Origin: an uncultured Collinsella sp.
GTDB lineage: Bacteria; Actinomycetota; Coriobacteriia; Coriobacteriales; Coriobacteriaceae
Direction: 5' to 3'
Length of the DNA: 5,793 nucleotides
NCBI GenBank assembly: GCA_900551635.1
Contig: URWQ01000108.1
Coordinates: forward strand, 1 to 5,793
Made by a program: the position numbers and the translations under genes. The notes beneath the pieces are model-generated. The model saw only the letters and a list, made by a program, of their open reading frames with translations. It was not told where the DNA came from and did no database searches. Positions within the stretch are counted from its first letter, which is position 1. Each line of letters opens with the position of its first letter. This document shows, piece by piece, positions 4,993 to 5,793 of this stretch.

Positions 4993-5712
4993 ATGCCTGC
5001 GCCCAAAAATGCACCGCTTTACCAGCAGATTTACGACGAAATCAAGGATGCGATCGAGAAAGGTGTTTATGCACCCAAGGAGCGTATTCCGTCCGAGCTT
5101 GAGCTAGCCGAGCAGTACGACGTGAGCCGCATTACGGTGCGCCGCGCCGTCGAGGAGCTGTGCTCCGATGGCTACCTGGTTAAGCAGCAGGGCCGTGGCA
5201 CCTTTGTCTCCACGCCGCACATCAATCGCCAGTTTCACGCCTCGACGCTGCAGACGTTTACCGCGCTGTGTGCCGGCAACGGCATGAAGGCCGGTGCGCA
5301 CGTGATCGATCGCCAGATCGTTCCGGCGCGCCAAAACGAGATGGAGTTCTTTGGCCTGCAGAAGGATGCGCTGCTGCTGCATATCAAGCGCGTGCGTACG
5401 GCCGACGGCGAGCCCATCTTTGAGGAGAACATCTTTGTGCCGTTTGATGCCTACCACGAGCTGTTGACGGCCGATCTTGAGGACAAGTCTATTTTTGCCG
5501 AGGTCGAGCGTGTTGGCGGAATCCCGATTGTCTCGGTTGGCTACCGTACGGTCGAGGCCGTTCGAGCTAACGCCGAGCAGGCGGCCGAGCTGGGCATTGC
5601 TCCGCACGATCCGCTGCTCAACCTGCGTGCCGGCTTTACCGGTCCCGATGACGAGCCGGTTTTGATGGGTAAGCAGTACTACGTGGGATCGCGCTACGTT
5701 ATGGTGATGTAG
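4993..5712 (+). CDS. GntR-family transcriptional regulator, HutC/UTRA type
   Basis: DNA-binding repressor or activator of 239 residues. Residues 8-73 form the GntR winged helix-turn-helix: LYQQIYDEIKDAI, then RIPSELELAEQYDVSRITVR (31-50), and the wing VKQQGRGTFV (63-72). Residues about 80-235 form a UTRA effector domain, which in this subfamily binds small molecules such as sugar phosphates; visible blocks are LLLHIKRVRTADGEPIFEEN (127-146) and a C-terminal beta strand ending KQYYVGSRYVMVM. ATG at 4993 is chosen because the domain begins at once and an AAGAG lies nine bases upstream; the site is weak. It stands alone after the YitT-family gene with its own AT-rich leader, so it may control itself. 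FrlR and FraR, which control fructosamine operons, are GntR-family proteins, so the PTS-deglycase operon is a reasonable but unproven target. Confidence 0.93.
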   Translation: MPAPKNAPLYQQIYDEIKDAIEKGVYAPKERIPSELELAEQYDVSRITVRRAVEELCSDGYLVKQQGRGTFVSTPHINRQFHASTLQTFTALCAGNGMKAGAHVIDRQIVPARQNEMEFFGLQKDALLLHIKRVRTADGEPIFEENIFVPFDAYHELLTADLEDKSIFAEVERVGGIPIVSVGYRTVEAVRANAEQAAELGIAPHDPLLNLRAGFTGPDDEPVLMGKQYYVGSRYVMVM

Positions 5713-5719
5713 GGTTGGT

Positions 5720-5743
5720 TCCGCCGTTCTAACGAACGGCGGA
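5720..5743. terminator. Perfect hairpin after the GntR gene, no T tract
   Basis: CCGCCGTTC (5721-5729) and GAACGGCGG (5734-5742) pair perfectly around a four-base loop, with one further T-A pair outside. It begins seven bases after the stop codon. No T run follows on either strand, so it may be an end-protecting hairpin or a weak terminator. In the minus strand a TAG lies in the loop (5729-5731), closing a frame open from the right edge, which could be the end of a convergent gene. The remaining bases to 5793 show nothing else I can assign. Confidence 0.45.
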
Positions 5744-5793
5744 TCGGTCGACGCTGCAAGCCCGCCAGAGCGGCAATCTGCCTTTCAACTTCG

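Noticed and set aside
1..5793. CRISPR array, tRNA or rRNA genes, toxin-antitoxin pair, integrase or transposase gene
   Set aside because: No regularly spaced repeats, no cloverleaf or rRNA segment, and no such protein motifs on either strand.

Overview
The window looks like a chromosomal piece from a GC-rich gut actinobacterium of the Coriobacteriia, most likely Collinsella or a close relative. This is an inference from C-ending codon preference, strong AGGAGG-type ribosome binding sites, the gene families present and the palindromic intergenic repeats; no marker gene is present to prove it. All six genes I can support lie on the + strand.

Region 1 (1-2688) is the 3' part of a sugar-uptake operon. 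It holds the C-terminal part of a mannose-family PTS IIC subunit (cut by the window edge), a complete IID subunit (607-1440), a 198-bp spacer with two hairpins, and an SIS-domain deglycase (1639-2622) closely resembling FraB, followed by a strong intrinsic terminator (2654-2688). Proposed working: the PTS imports and phosphorylates an Amadori compound (a fructose-amino acid such as fructose-asparagine or fructose-aspartate), and the FraB-like enzyme splits the 6-phospho product into glucose-6-phosphate and an amino acid. The IIA and IIB components should lie upstream, outside the window.

Region 2 (2689-3766) holds a small HAD-superfamily phosphatase/phosphoglucomutase-like gene (2783-3412), then a 354-bp gene-free stretch dominated by a 119-bp fold-back element with 15-bp perfect terminal inverted repeats. 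Its end carries an extended -10 promoter for the next gene.

Region 3 (3767-4774) encodes a YitT/DUF2179 family membrane protein. Region 4 (4775-5793) has a candidate terminator hairpin, a palindromic element nearly identical to one upstream of the HAD gene, an unusually AT-rich leader with tandem octamers and a possible 15-codon peptide, then a GntR/UTRA (HutC-type) transcription regulator (4993-5712) and a perfect hairpin. The regulator is of the class that controls fructosamine and other sugar-phosphate operons, so it could control region 1, but nothing in the sequence proves this.

The most unusual content is non-coding: at least three families of palindromic or dispersed repeat (1518-1548; 2724-2767 with 4857-4900; 3510-3628 with a partial copy at 2623-2644), some placed against ribosome binding sites or promoters.
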